A stretch of DNA of 63,843 nucleotides from Pyrinomonadaceae bacterium (lineage in GTDB: Bacteria; Acidobacteriota; Blastocatellia; Pyrinomonadales; Pyrinomonadaceae). Location of the stretch: the NCBI GenBank assembly GCA_022843305.1, contig JALHNX010000005.1, forward strand, positions 1-63,843, written 5' to 3'. Below the pieces are notes generated by a model, which saw nothing but the letters and a program-made list of their open reading frames with translations, was not told the origin of the DNA and ran no database searches. The position numbers were made by a program, and so were the translations under genes. The first letter of the stretch is position 1, and every line of letters begins with the position of its first letter. Below, piece by piece: positions 31,035 through 41,477 of the stretch.

Positions 31035-33538
31035 TGAAAGTCATCGCCTCGGTCCAAGCCAAAAAATCGAGTTCGCGCGGACTTGTCCATTATATTGCCC
31101 ACAGCAAAATTGATGCGGCTCGTGAGCAAGAGATGCGTGAAATTTTTAATGAATATTCGGACAAAACCACAGTCGAAAAAGCCAATGATTTATTGAAAAA
31201 CGGCATCGAGCATAAAAGACCCGACAACGATGAACTGCATCACCTTATCCTTTCGTTTAAAACGGAAGATTTTGACCGACTTGGCAAAGATGAAAAAGAG
31301 CGGCAAAAATCAATTAAAGAAATCACGCGTCATGCGATGAAGCAATTTGAAAAAGAAATCGGCGCGGACAAACTCTCGTGGGCGGCGGGCATTCATCGGA
31401 ATACGGACAACCCGCACGTTCACATCGCTATTCAAAAAGAGTATTTCGACGAAAATCTGGAGAAAAAAAGTTTGAATAAAATTCCCGTTAACCTCTTACC
31501 TCACTACGAAAAGGAAGGCTCAGAAAAAACTTTTAAGCCGGGAATTTTGATTGAAGCTGCTACCGATAAGCTCGATGAGATTACGCTGGAAAAGACGCGG
31601 CAAATTTCTCAAAAACATAACGGACAAAACCTAACTGCCGATGAAGAGCAGAATAAATCAAACAATTCTCAAAAAACAGAAAATTCACGGGAAGCAAAAT
31701 CGAAAGCTGTAATGACACGGGAGCGAGAAATTTTAGCTGAAGCGATACTCGCAAAATATTACCTCGAAAAAACGCGCCGAAATCTGGAGTTGTTAGTGGA
31801 TCACGGTGATAAAAGAAGATTCAAAATCTTCGATGAAATCACTAAAAAACCGAGAAAAATGTCGCTTTTTGATTTGGAACGCCGCGCCGAAAAACGGGCG
31901 AATCGAAGTCTAAGTAAACAGAACATTACCGATCCGGCAAAAAAGGACGAATTGAGGAAAAACTTGGTCGAGGCTGAATTTGAGAAAAACGCCGAAGGTA
32001 TCAAACGAATCAAGACAATCCTGCATAACTTAGTAGTCAAAGAAAATCGTGAATTAAAACGCCGGGAAAATGATTACCAAAAAATCAAACCTATGGCGGA
32101 AAAAATTCGTGCGTCTTACAAAAGCGAAAATAAAAAACTTCCCATTCCGCTCCTGAGTTCGGATGATTTGGAAATGCTTCAAGCAAGCAGTCTTGATAAA
32201 AAAGATATTCGCGTCGCCCACTATTTTGAAAAGGTGCGAAAAGAATTATCCAAAGAGCGCGGTGAGCCGACTCGCTCAAATGATGAAATCGCTAAACTTA
32301 AAGGCAGGAAAATATTCACGGATTTGAAAATCGGGTGGCAGGAAAAGCAGTTAAAAGATTTCGAGACCAATAAGCGGGCGTTTCCGGTTGAGATTGACGG
32401 TAAAAAATGGACTCTGGCAAAGGTTGATTTTTTGATTGAAAAGAAGGAGCAAAACGAGAAAAAATTTGTCGGAAAGTTGAGCAAAATCTTCAACAAAATC
32501 GGTTTGATCGAGGAAAAGACGAGCCTTAAACAACTGGAAGAAACCAAAGCCGCTATCGTAGAAAAACTGGTCGAAAAAAATGAACGAATATTGAGCGATT
32601 TAGCGGGCGAAAAATCCATGCTTAAAACGCTGGAGGATTTTTACAAAAATGACACCAATCCCGAAAAAGAAAATTTACAAGCAAAATTTTCCGCTGCTGA
32701 ACTTGCCGAAGTCGAATCTTTTGCCTTCGATTTGAAGCTGGCGGACGTTTATCGGGAAAATTGGGAACAGCAAAAACAGCACATCGAAAACACGGAAGGA
32801 TTTAGCAAAAATGGAAACGAATCATTAAGCGAATCGAAGGAAAATATAATCGCCGGACGCAGCCTAGCCCGTGAAATAATGAGCGAAATCGAACTTGCCC
32901 GCTGCAAAGAAGAACTTGCGGATTTTAAGAAGAATAAAGATTTTCAAAAGTTCGAGGTTACGAGTCAAAAATCCGGCGAAGCAAAATTCGTTTCTTTGTC
33001 GGAAGTTCGCTTCGACTCGCGCGGCTCGCTGTTTGACCAGACGCTTGAATATTTTTTGGAAAATCGGGAGAAAAGAAGGACGCGCAATACGCTTGAAAAA
33101 TTTGTTAAAGAAAAAGGCATCGAACTCAAGGAAAATCTAAAATCAGCGAAAGATTTATTAAAAGTCGCGGGAGAAATTGCTACTGATTTCAGAACAAAAT
33201 CGTTTTTCGGCGGGACCCATTACCTTTACCAGCCGATTTTTACACCAAAGGAGTTGATGACCATTGAACTCAGAGCGGGTGAAACCGAAAACAAATCCGA
33301 AGCGGCGAAATTGCAGAAAATTCTTGATTCGGTTGATCATTCAAAAGCAAAAAATCTTCCGGCAATTCTGGAGAGTTTTGCTGCCGAAAAAGAATCTGCT
33401 AAATCCATCGAAAAAAGTTCAGTTAATGAACAAAAATTGCCCGTTGGGATTGAAAAAGATGAGGCAAAATCGGAAGAGAAAACGAATGAAATTCGGGAAA
33501 ATAAAATAGAGATTCTTAGTCAGGAAAGAGGAAGGTAA
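31034..33538 (+). CDS. Conjugative relaxase (MOB family)
   Basis: This 834-residue relaxase nicks oriT and stays attached to the transferred strand. The N-terminal domain begins MKVIASVQAKKSSSRGLVHY with a candidate catalytic Tyr at 20. The metal-binding histidine motif HRNTDNPHVHIAI lies at about 120-132. This layout fits the MOBP/MOBQ-type HUH relaxases. The C-terminal ~550 residues are long, charged, coiled-coil-like helices without a recognisable helicase or primase motif. It is coupled to the accessory gene and followed after 9 bp by a zinc-ribbon gene. Confidence 0.85.
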   Translation: MKVIASVQAKKSSSRGLVHYIAHSKIDAAREQEMREIFNEYSDKTTVEKANDLLKNGIEHKRPDNDELHHLILSFKTEDFDRLGKDEKERQKSIKEITRHAMKQFEKEIGADKLSWAAGIHRNTDNPHVHIAIQKEYFDENLEKKSLNKIPVNLLPHYEKEGSEKTFKPGILIEAATDKLDEITLEKTRQISQKHNGQNLTADEEQNKSNNSQKTENSREAKSKAVMTREREILAEAILAKYYLEKTRRNLELLVDHGDKRRFKIFDEITKKPRKMSLFDLERRAEKRANRSLSKQNITDPAKKDELRKNLVEAEFEKNAEGIKRIKTILHNLVVKENRELKRRENDYQKIKPMAEKIRASYKSENKKLPIPLLSSDDLEMLQASSLDKKDIRVAHYFEKVRKELSKERGEPTRSNDEIAKLKGRKIFTDLKIGWQEKQLKDFETNKRAFPVEIDGKKWTLAKVDFLIEKKEQNEKKFVGKLSKIFNKIGLIEEKTSLKQLEETKAAIVEKLVEKNERILSDLAGEKSMLKTLEDFYKNDTNPEKENLQAKFSAAELAEVESFAFDLKLADVYRENWEQQKQHIENTEGFSKNGNESLSESKENIIAGRSLAREIMSEIELARCKEELADFKKNKDFQKFEVTSQKSGEAKFVSLSEVRFDSRGSLFDQTLEYFLENREKRRTRNTLEKFVKEKGIELKENLKSAKDLLKVAGEIATDFRTKSFFGGTHYLYQPIFTPKELMTIELRAGETENKSEAAKLQKILDSVDHSKAKNLPAILESFAAEKESAKSIEKSSVNEQKLPVGIEKDEAKSEEKTNEIRENKIEILSQERGR

Positions 33539-33547
33539 ATTATCAAA

Positions 33548-33775
33548 ATGGAAATCATAAACGTGCCGCCAACCGCGATGCAGCAGCTTTTACAAACGGC
33601 GGTTGATTACGGATTGGCGATGGCGGAAACAGCCACGCCTGAACAAATTGAACGGATGATTCGGCGAAATCAATTGTTTGAAATGGGACTGCAAATTTGC
33701 CAAAACTGCGGGCAGGATTCAAGTTTGGAATCGGAATTCTGCGAATCTTGCGGAGAGTCAAAAATTCCCTTTTGA
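33548..33775 (+). CDS. Small zinc-ribbon protein
   Basis: This 75-residue protein has a C-terminal double CxxC zinc ribbon (ICQNCGQDSSLESEFCESCG) after an N-terminal helix that contains EQIERMIRRNQLF. GAGGAAGG precedes it within the end of the relaxase gene. Possible DNA- or protein-binding adaptor of the mobilization operon; function unknown. Confidence 0.7.
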   Translation: MEIINVPPTAMQQLLQTAVDYGLAMAETATPEQIERMIRRNQLFEMGLQICQNCGQDSSLESEFCESCGESKIPF

Positions 33776-33824
33776 TTTTTCGTCTAAGGCATAAAAATTG
33801 CTCCTTACGGGTGAGTTTATTTAT

Positions 33825-36800
33825 ATGCCGAATACAACCGAAGCCAATCCAGCCGCAAATTCAGTCGCTAATCAAAAAGACGAAATACCGAGAATTGAAA
33901 TCCGCGATCACATCACCCGCGCCGATGTTCGCGCCGAAAAAGACAAAATATTTTTGTTCGGCGATAACTTGACCGAACGGGGTTTTGGCGGGCAAGCCAA
34001 AGAGATGCGCGGCGAAGAAAACGCCGTCGGCATTCCGACCAAAAAAGCACCGAGTAATCATTCTAATTCTTTTTTTACCGACAAAGAGTTTGCCGCCAAT
34101 AAACAAGCTATTGACGAAGCCTTTAGTAAAATTCCGCCCGATAAAACCATTGTTATTCCGAAGGCGGGACTCGGAACAGGACTCGCACAGCTTCAAGAAA
34201 AAGCTCCAAACACCTTTGCTTATCTTAACGAAAAGCTGGCTGAAATCGGCTTTAATAATCAAACGAAAGAAATCACAAAAGCCCTTTCTTCAAAAGCTTC
34301 CGTTGAAAATAGAGTTATTGTTCAAGGCACGTTTAATGAGGCGCCGACTGCCAAGCGTCTGCTTAATTTAGATAATATTCAAACAGTTAGCTTGAAAACT
34401 TTAACGCCGACGGAAAAAGAAGTTGACGCGCTGAAAATTGACTCGGAAAAAGCCTTAGCCGATTATGCGGACCGACTGCGCCTCGATTACAAAAACAATG
34501 AGGACAATTTCCGCGAAGGCTTGAAACTATTAAGTGACAGTTTGGAAAAGGGCGAACAAATTACGATTACCTGTTCGTGCAAAAACGGCGCGATGTGTCA
34601 CGCCGATGTCGTCAAAATGGCGGTTGAGAAAGTCAACGCTCATTTCAGGAATGAAAAAATTACTGAAAAAATCAGAGATGACAAAGCGGAAAGCCGTGTT
34701 GTCAGTCAGAATAATTCAGCTAAACAACAGCAAAATCTAAATCCTCGAACTCAGCGAGCAATTAATGAAATTTTCAGTTTCAGCAAAAACGACCGGATTT
34801 TAGAAAAAATCAACGAAACCGAAGGTAGAAATCGAAGTGAGCAAGCCTCTTATTTGGGCGGAGTCTCACAATTTGCCCGTGATATTTACGAGCGCGGCGC
34901 AAAGGTGGTGGACAGCAATTTGATTGTGCCGCAGGAAAAATTGAGCGTTTCCGAGCCTTTGTCAATAACAACTCAAAATTACGCGGTCGAAAAATTAGGT
35001 AAAATTTTGCAGAACGAAGAACAGGCGAAAGAACTCGCGCCGGTAGTGGTTGAATTCGGCAATAAAATTGCGGGTTTGACCGCAGACGGCGAAACCAAAC
35101 TTAAAGTTTTCGGTTGGATGTATGACTCACTGGAAGGCAAAAACGAAAACCTTGCGCGTGGGGAAAATAATTCTGTTGGAAACAAATCGAATTTCGATGA
35201 AACACTCGAAAAAATCTCTGTTTTAGCTGAGGAACTGCACTCGCTTGAGCCGTTGGACAAAATCGAATTTGTGCCGTTTGCCGGGTATGAACAAAACGAA
35301 ATTCAAGAATCGGTTTTCGATAACAAAGGCGAAAATTTGAATTTGGAAGAAATTTATGAAGAAGCAATTAGCTATCAGGAAAATGAAAACCAGTCCCTAA
35401 CTGTTGATGATAAATCCGCACAGTCTTTAGATTTAGAACCGAACGGAAAAATAAATACCCATGGTTTCGAGCGCATCGGGTTAGGTGCGGATATTCCGCG
35501 TATCCCTGAAGATTTTACCCGAACGGAAATAAATAAACTCATCACTGAAACTCTGCCGTATATTGATCTCAAACTCGAAAATGGCGTAACTCCGAAAGAA
35601 ATACTTAATCCGTATAACCAAGCGGTTTGGCAAAGCGCGAGAGAAGATGCACAAAACAGACTCGAATCCATTGGGCAGAAACTAAAAATCAATGGAATTG
35701 AAACAAACAAATCCGTCGGGAAGACTGGTGAAATAAATCAAAGCCTTGAGCAGCAACTGGCGAAAATTGATTTGCGTCGCCAAAACATCATCGAACTCAA
35801 AAATCCAAATGAATTTTTACTCGCTGAAAAAGAGGCAATAAATTCCTTTTATCGCCAACAAAAAGTAGAAACAGGAAACCTGCTGACAAAAATTGATGAA
35901 GTTCGGGAAAAACAGGTCGTAAAGGGCGATAAATCAGAGGAATCCGCACTCAAAAAAGAACTGAACCAAATTAAAGAAGCCAAACCGAATTTCGCTTTTA
36001 AACTGGAAAATTCCGCCGAAATTGTAGTTGGAAAGCCTTCCGAACAATCGGTTAATGACAGAAACTTTATTTCTTCATACGTTAATTACCAGCTCAAACA
36101 ACCGGAAACAAGACTTCGTTTTGAAAATGAACGCTATCGAATTTACGCCGCCAAGCTCGAATCCGCCGTCACGCGCGAAGACGTGATGAAACTTTCGTCC
36201 GAAATCCGCGCCGAAAACGCCGCGCTCGGAATGAAATGGAAAGATTCGGAAATGAGCGAGAAAACGAAACTGCCGAAACCTTTAACCACTAAAGAAATGC
36301 AGTTTCTCTTTACCGAGCCTTCGCCCGCGCATTATACAAACGAGATGACCGCTGCGCGGCTTTCTTACGCGCACAGCGGAGCGAGCCGCCGCACAATAAC
36401 CGAATCTTTGCTCAAAGGCGAAATAAGCCCGAGCCCTGAAGCCCGAAAATTAGTTGAAAGTTTGGAATCAAGACTCCAACGACGGGAACTCGAAGATTCT
36501 CTGCTTGCAACCAAACATTTTTTTGAAAGCGTCAAAACCCCGAATAAAGAGCTAAAATACAAGAATAATTTTGACCATCGAGAAATTTATCAAAAGCTGC
36601 CGCCGCAGGAAAGAGATTTCGTTTACGCGCGAGCCACTCAGCAAAAGGAAAATCTCGAATACCGGATCGCCTTTAAAAAACAACAGTTTGAAAGGAAAGA
36701 AGAAAGCCGCGTCGAACAGCCGAAACTCGAAATGAGCCAAGCGGAAAAGAGTTTCCATCTGCATAGCCAATTTAATCAAGCGCGGATTTTAGGAACGAAG

Positions 36801-38459
36801 GTCGAAGCTATCGCGCTCGTCCAGAAAGAAATTAGTGAACGCGATGTTAATGCTATCGGTATTCTGCTCAATAACCAGCCGGTTGAAAAATTGGAAAATA
36901 TCGCTCAAGAGCTTCAGAAAGGCGAAAATCCCGAAAATAAAAAAATCGGCGAAGTCGTGCAGACTTTCGCCCGCGCCGAAGTTTCCAATGTAGAAAACAA
37001 AACATTCATTAGTATCAAACTGCCCGAAAAAGCCCAAGTCGGCGTGGAAACTTACCTAGAACTACTTGAAAAGTTCTATCCCGACGATAAGAGCGAAAGC
37101 GCGAAATATAAATTTGAACATTTCGGCGAAGCCCAGGTGTCCCGCGCCCTGCAAAAAGGTCAGGATGAAGCCATCACCAATCTTCGTGAGGAAATAAAGG
37201 TTAATGCAGGGCAAAAAGACGTTTCCTTAAATGTTTCTGAAACCGAAAAATCGGTTCAAGCAAAACTCGATAAAATCACGCAATTTCAAGCGGAAGCCCG
37301 AACTGCTGTTCGTGAAAATAAAGGCATTTTGCAAAAATATGTCTCCCGCACTAATGCCAAAATGCAGACTCAGAAATCGGAAATTCCATCTCCAAACAAT
37401 CAAAAAGAACTCGTTAAACTTGCTTTGGGCGGAAAATCTTCAAATTTTATTTCAAACAAAGCCGATGACCAATTTTTACGAGCCGTCCAAAAGGAAATTA
37501 CCATCAGCGATGTTCGCAAATTTATGAAAAATGAATCGGTGTTGGGCGAGATCAAAGCCAACATCAAGAGCGAATTTGCCGATATTTCCAAAGATTTGAA
37601 AGTGTTGGAAGAAAGCAAATTACAATCGGTGAAAACGCAAAGTTCAGGTGAAAAGACACAAAATATTTCAGAACAAATTATCAGTGAAAAACTGATCGAA
37701 AATAAACCTTTTACCTTGCGAATTTTTGAAAAAGAACTCGAAAAAGCTGAAAAACAACTTATCGAAGTAAGCTTGAAAGAAAAACTTTCCGCCAATTCAG
37801 ATTTTGAAAAAGAGAAAACATCTAATCCCGAAACGGTTTTTTCAATTCAGGAACGCGAAGAACTAAAAGCGACAGCCTTTGAAAAGGTTAAGGAAAATCT
37901 CGAACCGAAAGAACTCGGCGCAGACAACCGGAAAATCTCACCCGAAGCGAGTCAACAAGCCTTTTCAACTTACAAACAACTCGAACGCGCTTCAAATCTT
38001 CTCCAAACGGGCGGCGACAAATCAAAAATCACGGAAGCCTTTTCCAAACTCGACCTTGAAGCTGCCAGCCTGAACAAAATCCGTCAAGATTATAACCGTC
38101 AGGAAAAGATGGCAGTAGTTCGTGAAGGAATAAAAACCGATTTGGTTGATTGGTTCAAAAAGAATTCCGATGCCAAGCAAAATATTTCGGAAGGACAAAT
38201 AAATAAGATTCTAATGCAAAATTTTAAGCAATCGGATTTCAAGCAATTTACAAATGACCAAGGAAAGATCAGCGTTTTGAGCCGCCAGATTACTGAGAAA
38301 ATCGAAGCCAAACAAATCTTGGCGACAAAAGATAAAGGAACTTCTAACAATGCACGAGAAACTGTGAATCAGGCGGAAAATCATTTCACATCACAAAATG
38401 AGCGAAACAAAACGAGTCCGATAGAGAAAATAAAGGACGCGCCGGTTTTCACCCGGTAA
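33825..38459 (+). CDS. Giant multidomain protein with two N-terminal enzyme-like domains
   Basis: This ~1544-residue cytoplasmic-looking protein is probably transferred or acts at transfer. I start at ATG 33825 (GGGTGAG upstream) rather than a TTG at 33798. Domain 1 (about 20-135) has FLFGDNLTERGFGGQAKEMR and AVGIPTKKAPSN, matching a phage/plasmid domain of unknown function that I associate with DUF7831. Domain 2 (about 160-275) has ADYADRLRLDYKNNEDNFRE and a CSCKNGAMCHADVV cysteine cluster resembling DUF4326-like C-x-C...CH-x-DV motifs. The remaining ~1250 residues are Glu/Lys-rich helices with a conserved-looking core (KLPKPLTTKEMQFLFTEPSP). It is the last gene of the relaxase operon. Confidence 0.75.
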   Translation: MPNTTEANPAANSVANQKDEIPRIEIRDHITRADVRAEKDKIFLFGDNLTERGFGGQAKEMRGEENAVGIPTKKAPSNHSNSFFTDKEFAANKQAIDEAFSKIPPDKTIVIPKAGLGTGLAQLQEKAPNTFAYLNEKLAEIGFNNQTKEITKALSSKASVENRVIVQGTFNEAPTAKRLLNLDNIQTVSLKTLTPTEKEVDALKIDSEKALADYADRLRLDYKNNEDNFREGLKLLSDSLEKGEQITITCSCKNGAMCHADVVKMAVEKVNAHFRNEKITEKIRDDKAESRVVSQNNSAKQQQNLNPRTQRAINEIFSFSKNDRILEKINETEGRNRSEQASYLGGVSQFARDIYERGAKVVDSNLIVPQEKLSVSEPLSITTQNYAVEKLGKILQNEEQAKELAPVVVEFGNKIAGLTADGETKLKVFGWMYDSLEGKNENLARGENNSVGNKSNFDETLEKISVLAEELHSLEPLDKIEFVPFAGYEQNEIQESVFDNKGENLNLEEIYEEAISYQENENQSLTVDDKSAQSLDLEPNGKINTHGFERIGLGADIPRIPEDFTRTEINKLITETLPYIDLKLENGVTPKEILNPYNQAVWQSAREDAQNRLESIGQKLKINGIETNKSVGKTGEINQSLEQQLAKIDLRRQNIIELKNPNEFLLAEKEAINSFYRQQKVETGNLLTKIDEVREKQVVKGDKSEESALKKELNQIKEAKPNFAFKLENSAEIVVGKPSEQSVNDRNFISSYVNYQLKQPETRLRFENERYRIYAAKLESAVTREDVMKLSSEIRAENAALGMKWKDSEMSEKTKLPKPLTTKEMQFLFTEPSPAHYTNEMTAARLSYAHSGASRRTITESLLKGEISPSPEARKLVESLESRLQRRELEDSLLATKHFFESVKTPNKELKYKNNFDHREIYQKLPPQERDFVYARATQQKENLEYRIAFKKQQFERKEESRVEQPKLEMSQAEKSFHLHSQFNQARILGTKVEAIALVQKEISERDVNAIGILLNNQPVEKLENIAQELQKGENPENKKIGEVVQTFARAEVSNVENKTFISIKLPEKAQVGVETYLELLEKFYPDDKSESAKYKFEHFGEAQVSRALQKGQDEAITNLREEIKVNAGQKDVSLNVSETEKSVQAKLDKITQFQAEARTAVRENKGILQKYVSRTNAKMQTQKSEIPSPNNQKELVKLALGGKSSNFISNKADDQFLRAVQKEITISDVRKFMKNESVLGEIKANIKSEFADISKDLKVLEESKLQSVKTQSSGEKTQNISEQIISEKLIENKPFTLRIFEKELEKAEKQLIEVSLKEKLSANSDFEKEKTSNPETVFSIQEREELKATAFEKVKENLEPKELGADNRKISPEASQQAFSTYKQLERASNLLQTGGDKSKITEAFSKLDLEAASLNKIRQDYNRQEKMAVVREGIKTDLVDWFKKNSDAKQNISEGQINKILMQNFKQSDFKQFTNDQGKISVLSRQITEKIEAKQILATKDKGTSNNARETVNQAENHFTSQNERNKTSPIEKIKDAPVFTR

Positions 38460-38517
38460 AGTTAAGAAAAATTTGGTCATTTAGACAAACTAAATGCAAA
38501 TCAAGCTTTTGAGCAGA

Positions 38518-39063
38518 TTACTTTTTGGTAAATTGTTCAGAGGCTTTTTGTTGATCCTTAAAATTGATAATTGGTTGTTCAATTAAGCCGAAAACACCGA
38601 GTTTTTTAAGTGTCGGGTTGGCTTCGATGCCGTCAATTTGTTCGAGCGGGAGTGCCGCGCCTTTGAAACGGCGGCAAATGTCAGGTGAAACAACTAAAAA
38701 CCAGGTTGGTGCGTCTTCGCGGCTGTTACCTGTCGGAATCGCCCAGAGCGTAAATTGGTGCGGCGAAATTTGCGTGTAGAAATAATAATAATTGCGATGA
38801 TTCAAGGCACGGTTTTCTGCCGAAAACAAGCGGTTTTTGCGCTCCCAGATAACGCCTTCGAGTTTTTGCAAATCATCGGGAAATCCGCCGCGTTTTTCGT
38901 GAAAGCGGAGCAGATCGCGCATCATCATCGAAACGGCTTCAACCGGCATTTCGGCTTGCTTTTTGCGGTCAACCGACCACAATGAATAGATGTAAGCAGC
39001 GATGACGATAAAAAGTGCCATTACCGCAACGATTAACGAAAGTTTGATTCTGCTGGCAACCAT
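38518..39063 (-). CDS. Membrane-anchored protein of the T4SS operon
   Basis: This 181-residue protein has one N-terminal transmembrane helix (LSLIVAVMALFIVIAAYIYS) and a periplasmic domain with FHEKRGGFPDDLQKLEGVIW, a pattern like pseudopilin-type or T4SS-associated anchored proteins. It is encoded directly downstream of the coupling protein gene (5 bp). No named family. A second protein of similar layout is at 41478. Confidence 0.55.
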   Translation of the reverse strand: MVASRIKLSLIVAVMALFIVIAAYIYSLWSVDRKKQAEMPVEAVSMMMRDLLRFHEKRGGFPDDLQKLEGVIWERKNRLFSAENRALNHRNYYYFYTQISPHQFTLWAIPTGNSREDAPTWFLVVSPDICRRFKGAALPLEQIDGIEANPTLKKLGVFGLIEQPIINFKDQQKASEQFTKK

Positions 39064-39068
39064 ATTTT

Positions 39069-41222
39069 TTAAATTACGCTTCGGCTAATTTCAAGGGCGC
39101 GGACTTCAAGTTCACGATGGGCGATGCGGACATCATCACTTAGTCCGTCAAGCACATCTGCATCTGCGTCAGTTTCTTCTTGATCTTCAACTTGTTTGGA
39201 TAAAATAAGGGGCGAGTTTTCGATGTTCACTTCGCTTTTCTTCAAATCGGTAACGCTTACACGCGAAGCGATGTCTTCTTCATCGGTCAGATATTCCTCT
39301 TCGTTTTTCATGATTTTTTCTTCGGTTTCAATTAAATCCGGGTTTTCATCCAAAAATTCTTCAACAGTTTCTTCAACGATTTTTTCAAAAGTTTCCTCGT
39401 CTAAAATTGGTTGATTCGGGCTATTGTTTGCTTCAGCCTTTTTCTCTGAAATCGTCGGATTGCTTTCAAAATTTACTTGCTCGTTTTCGGCAAATCTAAA
39501 ATCGGAATCAATATCGCCCAAATAAACAACTTTCGGCAACTTGTATTCCGGCGAAATGTATTTTTGCTTCAAAACCGCAAGCGGGGGATAAGCGGCTTTG
39601 ATCGGCGGCGCAGTGTCGTTGACAATAAGCAATTCTTGATGCGCCGCTATTTGGCGAACTTCCGAACCGAACATCAGCGGGCGTTTTTGTTCGGCGTGGC
39701 GAATGTTATCGTTTTTCTTACCCGGAAAATCCTGATAGGTTTTGGCGAAAATAGTCGTTTCGCCAAGCTGTTTGGAAGCGTATTCCGCTGTTACGTCGTC
39801 GAGTCCGGGCAGAAAAATCTTGGTCATCACCGTTCCGAGAATGGCATTTGCCTGTTCTTTTCCGTATTGGTCATACATCTGCGGCAAATCCTGATAACCT
39901 AATCCCAACCCGACTCCGCGCCCGCGCCCGATGCCGGAGATGCGTTTTACTTCGGCGACATTTAATTGATAGGCTTCATCAATCAGCACGAAACAAGGAA
40001 TTTCCGGTTCGTTTAAGCCGTCGAGCCGCATCTCCATTACGGCTTGTCCTAAAAATGTAGCGATAAACTCCTTATAAATTTCCGCCGCGCCTTCGGAAAC
40101 GACCAAATAAACGGCAGTTCCCCTTTGTCTCAACTCACGAAAATCAATCATCCGGCAACCCATTTCGATTTCTTTTGCAGTCGGCACGGTTGTAACCATT
40201 CGCGTCGGCGCAAGCGTAAACGGGCGGAGTTTATTGTAAAGTCCGATCAGAACCGATCCGTGTGTTTGCGGAGGCGAGCGGCGAAAAGCGAAAAAGGCTT
40301 GCTTGGCAAAAAATGAGGGCGAAGTTTCAAGTTCGGCAGCAAAAGCATCTTCTTTTCCACCAAGTCCAATCAAAAAATCGGCGGCGAACGCCGGAATCGC
40401 TTTGTCGCCGTAAACGTAGGCGAGATGCAGCAAAATCGCGGTTAAAGCAAGCTGTTCGGCTTCGCCCCAAAACGGATCTTGTGAGGTTTTCTGTCGCGCT
40501 TCTGCTCCCAGCATCATTCCGGCGAGTTGACAGGCAAATGACGGATTTTCGCAGGCTAGGGGCAGAAAATTCCATCTGTCCGATTTTTCGGGATTGTTCA
40601 GATCGAGCCGATAAACATTTCGGGCAAAATTTCCGGTCTGCTCAATCAATTCGCCTTTCGGGTCATAAACCAAAACGGATGAATTTTTCAGCACCTCTCG
40701 AATCATCGCCATAAAAAAGGTTTTCGACTTGCCCGATCCCGTCGGACCGAACATTGCGAAATGCCGCAGCCATTGTTCACGCGGCAAAAACAAATCACGC
40801 CCGCCGAAAATTTTAGCTAAAGGCAAAGAATTTGCGGGAAGCGGCATTGCCTTAAACTTAGTAACGAGTTTTTTAGCAATTAAATCTTTCAAATTTGCCC
40901 AACGCGCTGAGCCGTGTGAGGTGCTCATCGCAAAGAGCCGGTATGCCCAGCAAAGCAGAAAGACATCCAAAAATCCGGCAGCCAGCGAAAGAACGGCTAA
41001 CGACCAAAAAACCAACCACATCAGCCCGGAAACTTCCAGCAAATATCCCGCAAACAAACTTAGAAACGCGCCGGTCAAGCCAAAAAAAATAAAAAAAACA
41101 GCTTGACCGACATCGTTTGCCCACGCCACAAATGCTTGATAGGCAGGCAAATATTGTTCATTCGCTTTGCGCGGAATGCCGCGTGTTGCGTCGAATTTTT
41201 CAATCCATTCTGATGAAAACAT
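39069..41222 (-). CDS. virD4: T4SS coupling protein (VirD4/TraG family)
   Basis: This 717-residue inner-membrane ATPase connects the relaxosome to the secretion channel. Two N-terminal transmembrane segments (AVFFIFFGLTGAFLSLFAGY and WLVFWSLAVLSLAAGFLDVF) precede Walker A GPTGSGKS (159-166) and Walker B IPCFVLIDEAYQL. The VirD4 signatures SVLVYDPKGELIEQTG and GRGRGVGLGLGYQDLPQM are present. The last ~150 residues are highly acidic, which may bind the relaxase. It belongs to the minus-strand operon headed by virB8. Confidence 0.95.
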   Translation of the reverse strand: MFSSEWIEKFDATRGIPRKANEQYLPAYQAFVAWANDVGQAVFFIFFGLTGAFLSLFAGYLLEVSGLMWLVFWSLAVLSLAAGFLDVFLLCWAYRLFAMSTSHGSARWANLKDLIAKKLVTKFKAMPLPANSLPLAKIFGGRDLFLPREQWLRHFAMFGPTGSGKSKTFFMAMIREVLKNSSVLVYDPKGELIEQTGNFARNVYRLDLNNPEKSDRWNFLPLACENPSFACQLAGMMLGAEARQKTSQDPFWGEAEQLALTAILLHLAYVYGDKAIPAFAADFLIGLGGKEDAFAAELETSPSFFAKQAFFAFRRSPPQTHGSVLIGLYNKLRPFTLAPTRMVTTVPTAKEIEMGCRMIDFRELRQRGTAVYLVVSEGAAEIYKEFIATFLGQAVMEMRLDGLNEPEIPCFVLIDEAYQLNVAEVKRISGIGRGRGVGLGLGYQDLPQMYDQYGKEQANAILGTVMTKIFLPGLDDVTAEYASKQLGETTIFAKTYQDFPGKKNDNIRHAEQKRPLMFGSEVRQIAAHQELLIVNDTAPPIKAAYPPLAVLKQKYISPEYKLPKVVYLGDIDSDFRFAENEQVNFESNPTISEKKAEANNSPNQPILDEETFEKIVEETVEEFLDENPDLIETEEKIMKNEEEYLTDEEDIASRVSVTDLKKSEVNIENSPLILSKQVEDQEETDADADVLDGLSDDVRIAHRELEVRALEISRSVI

Positions 41223-41251
41223 AAAAACCAGCGGGTAACTTCAATGAGTGT

Positions 41252-41461
41252 TTAATAACACCGACGACAAACATACGAAATAAAGACGTGCCGAATTTCC
41301 TTGACATTCACACGGCTAACCATCCGATTCAACTTTCTGATTTTTTTTCCGCAATTATCACAATCTTTATCTTTTTTGCGGTTGAGAAACAGATAAACTC
41401 CCCATTTTGTAATTCGTAGATTACGATTTGTGTCAATAATAGAACTTGCTGTTTGTGTCAT
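41252..41461 (-). CDS. Small double-CxxC protein
   Basis: This 69-residue basic protein has a CDNCGKKIRKLNR segment and a terminal YVCRRCY, which together can bind zinc. It lies between the coupling protein gene and an anchored protein gene in the T4SS operon. Function unknown. Confidence 0.6.
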   Translation of the reverse strand: MTQTASSIIDTNRNLRITKWGVYLFLNRKKDKDCDNCGKKIRKLNRMVSRVNVKEIRHVFISYVCRRCY

Positions 41462-41477
41462 AATTTCACCTTCCTTA

